NCBI GenBank assembly: GCA_050700115.1
Contig: JBOHGG010000003.1
Location: 62,001 to 126,000, forward strand
DNA: 64,000 nucleotides
From: GCA-003244245 sp050700115
GTDB taxonomy: Bacteria > Actinomycetota > Actinomycetes > Mycobacteriales > Pseudonocardiaceae
Direction of reading: 5' to 3'
Shown here: piece by piece, positions 63,589 to 64,000 of the stretch
Layout: each line of letters starts with the position of its first letter
Position numbering within the stretch: the stretch's first letter is position 1
Notes under the pieces: generated by a model
The model's input: the letters and a program-made list of their open reading frames with translations, nothing else
Told to the model about the DNA's origin: nothing
Database searches by the model: none
Made by a program: the position numbers and the translations under genes

Positions 63589-64000
63589 TCATGCGCCGTT
63601 GCGGGCGGTTAGGTCGGCGCGGAGGGCGGCTAGGGCGGCGGGGATGCCGGCTGGGTTGGTGCCGCCGCCTTGGGCGAGGTCTGGTTTGCCGCCGCCGCGG
63701 CCGCCGACTGCGGGGCCGAATACCGGGACCAGGGCGCCCGCCGCCAGGCCCCGCTGTCGAGCGGCGGCGGTGGTGGCCACCACGAAGGAGACCTTGCTCG
63801 CCGCGGGGTCAACGCTGAACAGCGCAACCACCCCGGGCTGTTCGCCGAGCCGGCCCCGGACATCGGTGGCCAGCGCTCGCAGGTCTGGGCCGCTCACCCC
63901 CTCGGGGGTTTGCGCCGCCACCAGCGCGGTCGCGCCGACCTGCTCGGCTGCCTCGGCCAGCAGGCCAGCCGAGGAGAGCACCGCGGCTGCGCGCAGCCGC
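63589..64000 (-). CDS. alaS: Alanyl-tRNA synthetase, C-terminal part (cut by window edge)
   Basis: The frame is open to the end of the window, so only the last 136 or so residues are present: RLRAAAVLSSAGLLAEAAEQVG, DVRGRLGEQPGVVALFSVDPAASKVSFVVATT, GALVPVFGPAVGGRGGGKPDLAQGGG and a closing helix. This is the C-Ala (DHHA1) domain, with the GGRGGGKPDLAQGGG signature, that binds the tRNA elbow. The editing and catalytic parts lie beyond the edge. It is followed by ruvX as expected. Confidence 0.95.
   Translation of the reverse strand, partial: RLRAAAVLSSAGLLAEAAEQVGATALVAAQTPEGVSGPDLRALATDVRGRLGEQPGVVALFSVDPAASKVSFVVATTAAARQRGLAAGALVPVFGPAVGGRGGGKPDLAQGGGTNPAGIPAALAALRADLTARNGA

Overview
The window is chromosomal DNA of a high-GC actinobacterium. 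The evidence is the gene content and order: BldD with its c-di-GMP signature, the actinobacterial integration host factor mIHF, a PyrR-led pyr operon with a PyrR-type hairpin over the ribosome binding site, a PriA without a helicase Walker site, DUF397, GAF-ANTAR and many GTG starts. The order resembles Mycobacterium and Streptomyces; the accessory gene types would fit Pseudonocardiales or a relative, but I cannot name a genus.

Layout. (1) 0-9 kb is accessory: treZ (trehalose), DUF3618, a Bcp peroxiredoxin, an odd tRNA, then a lower-GC locus with three tiny genes facing away from a zinc-ribbon/XRE-TPR regulator (split by an in-frame stop) and a SLOG-like nucleotide-binding protein; next a MarR/metallo-beta-lactamase operon with its operator and a VapBC pair. 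(2) 8.7-12.4 kb: PH-domain protein, ribH, ribBA, ribE, rpe. (3) 12.4-21.6 kb is an insertion relative to the usual rpe-rsmB junction: DUF397, an N-domain-less Clp ATPase, alpha/beta hydrolase, ROK fructokinase, PepSY protein, GntR regulator, MHS transporter, small membrane protein, methyltransferase. (4) 21.6-46.8 kb, almost all minus strand, is the conserved housekeeping block: rsmB-fmt-def-priA-(O-methyltransferase)-coaBC-rpoZ-gmk-mihF-pyrF-carB-[DUF4276 + AAA ATPase]-carA-pyrC-pyrB-pyrR, then bldD divergent, then nusB-efp-pepP-aroQ-aroB-aroK-aroC. (5) 46.8-60.9 kb is a second insertion, devoted mainly to urea nitrogen: ureA-ureBC(fused)-ureF-ureG-ureD and urtABCDE with a GlnR-like box, plus a methyltransferase, PhzF homologue, toxin gene relics, two unknown genes and a GAF-ANTAR regulator. 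(6) 61-64 kb: prepilin peptidase, mltG, ruvX and the 3' end of alaS.

How the parts work together. The pyr genes make UMP from glutamine and bicarbonate; all junctions from pyrR to carB overlap by a few bases, so they are probably one translationally coupled unit. Inside it, between carA and carB, sit a two-gene ATPase/Toprim-like module of the kind found in anti-phage systems. This is the best candidate here for an undescribed arrangement. The urt and ure genes import urea and split it to ammonia and CO2; a four-half-site GlnR-type box lies upstream of urtA.

A second unusual layer is repeats. A roughly 68-bp palindrome occurs three times: once in frame inside carA, once forming both the carB stop and the pyrF start, and once between ruvX and alaS. 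A second repeat family precedes the PH-domain gene and mltG.
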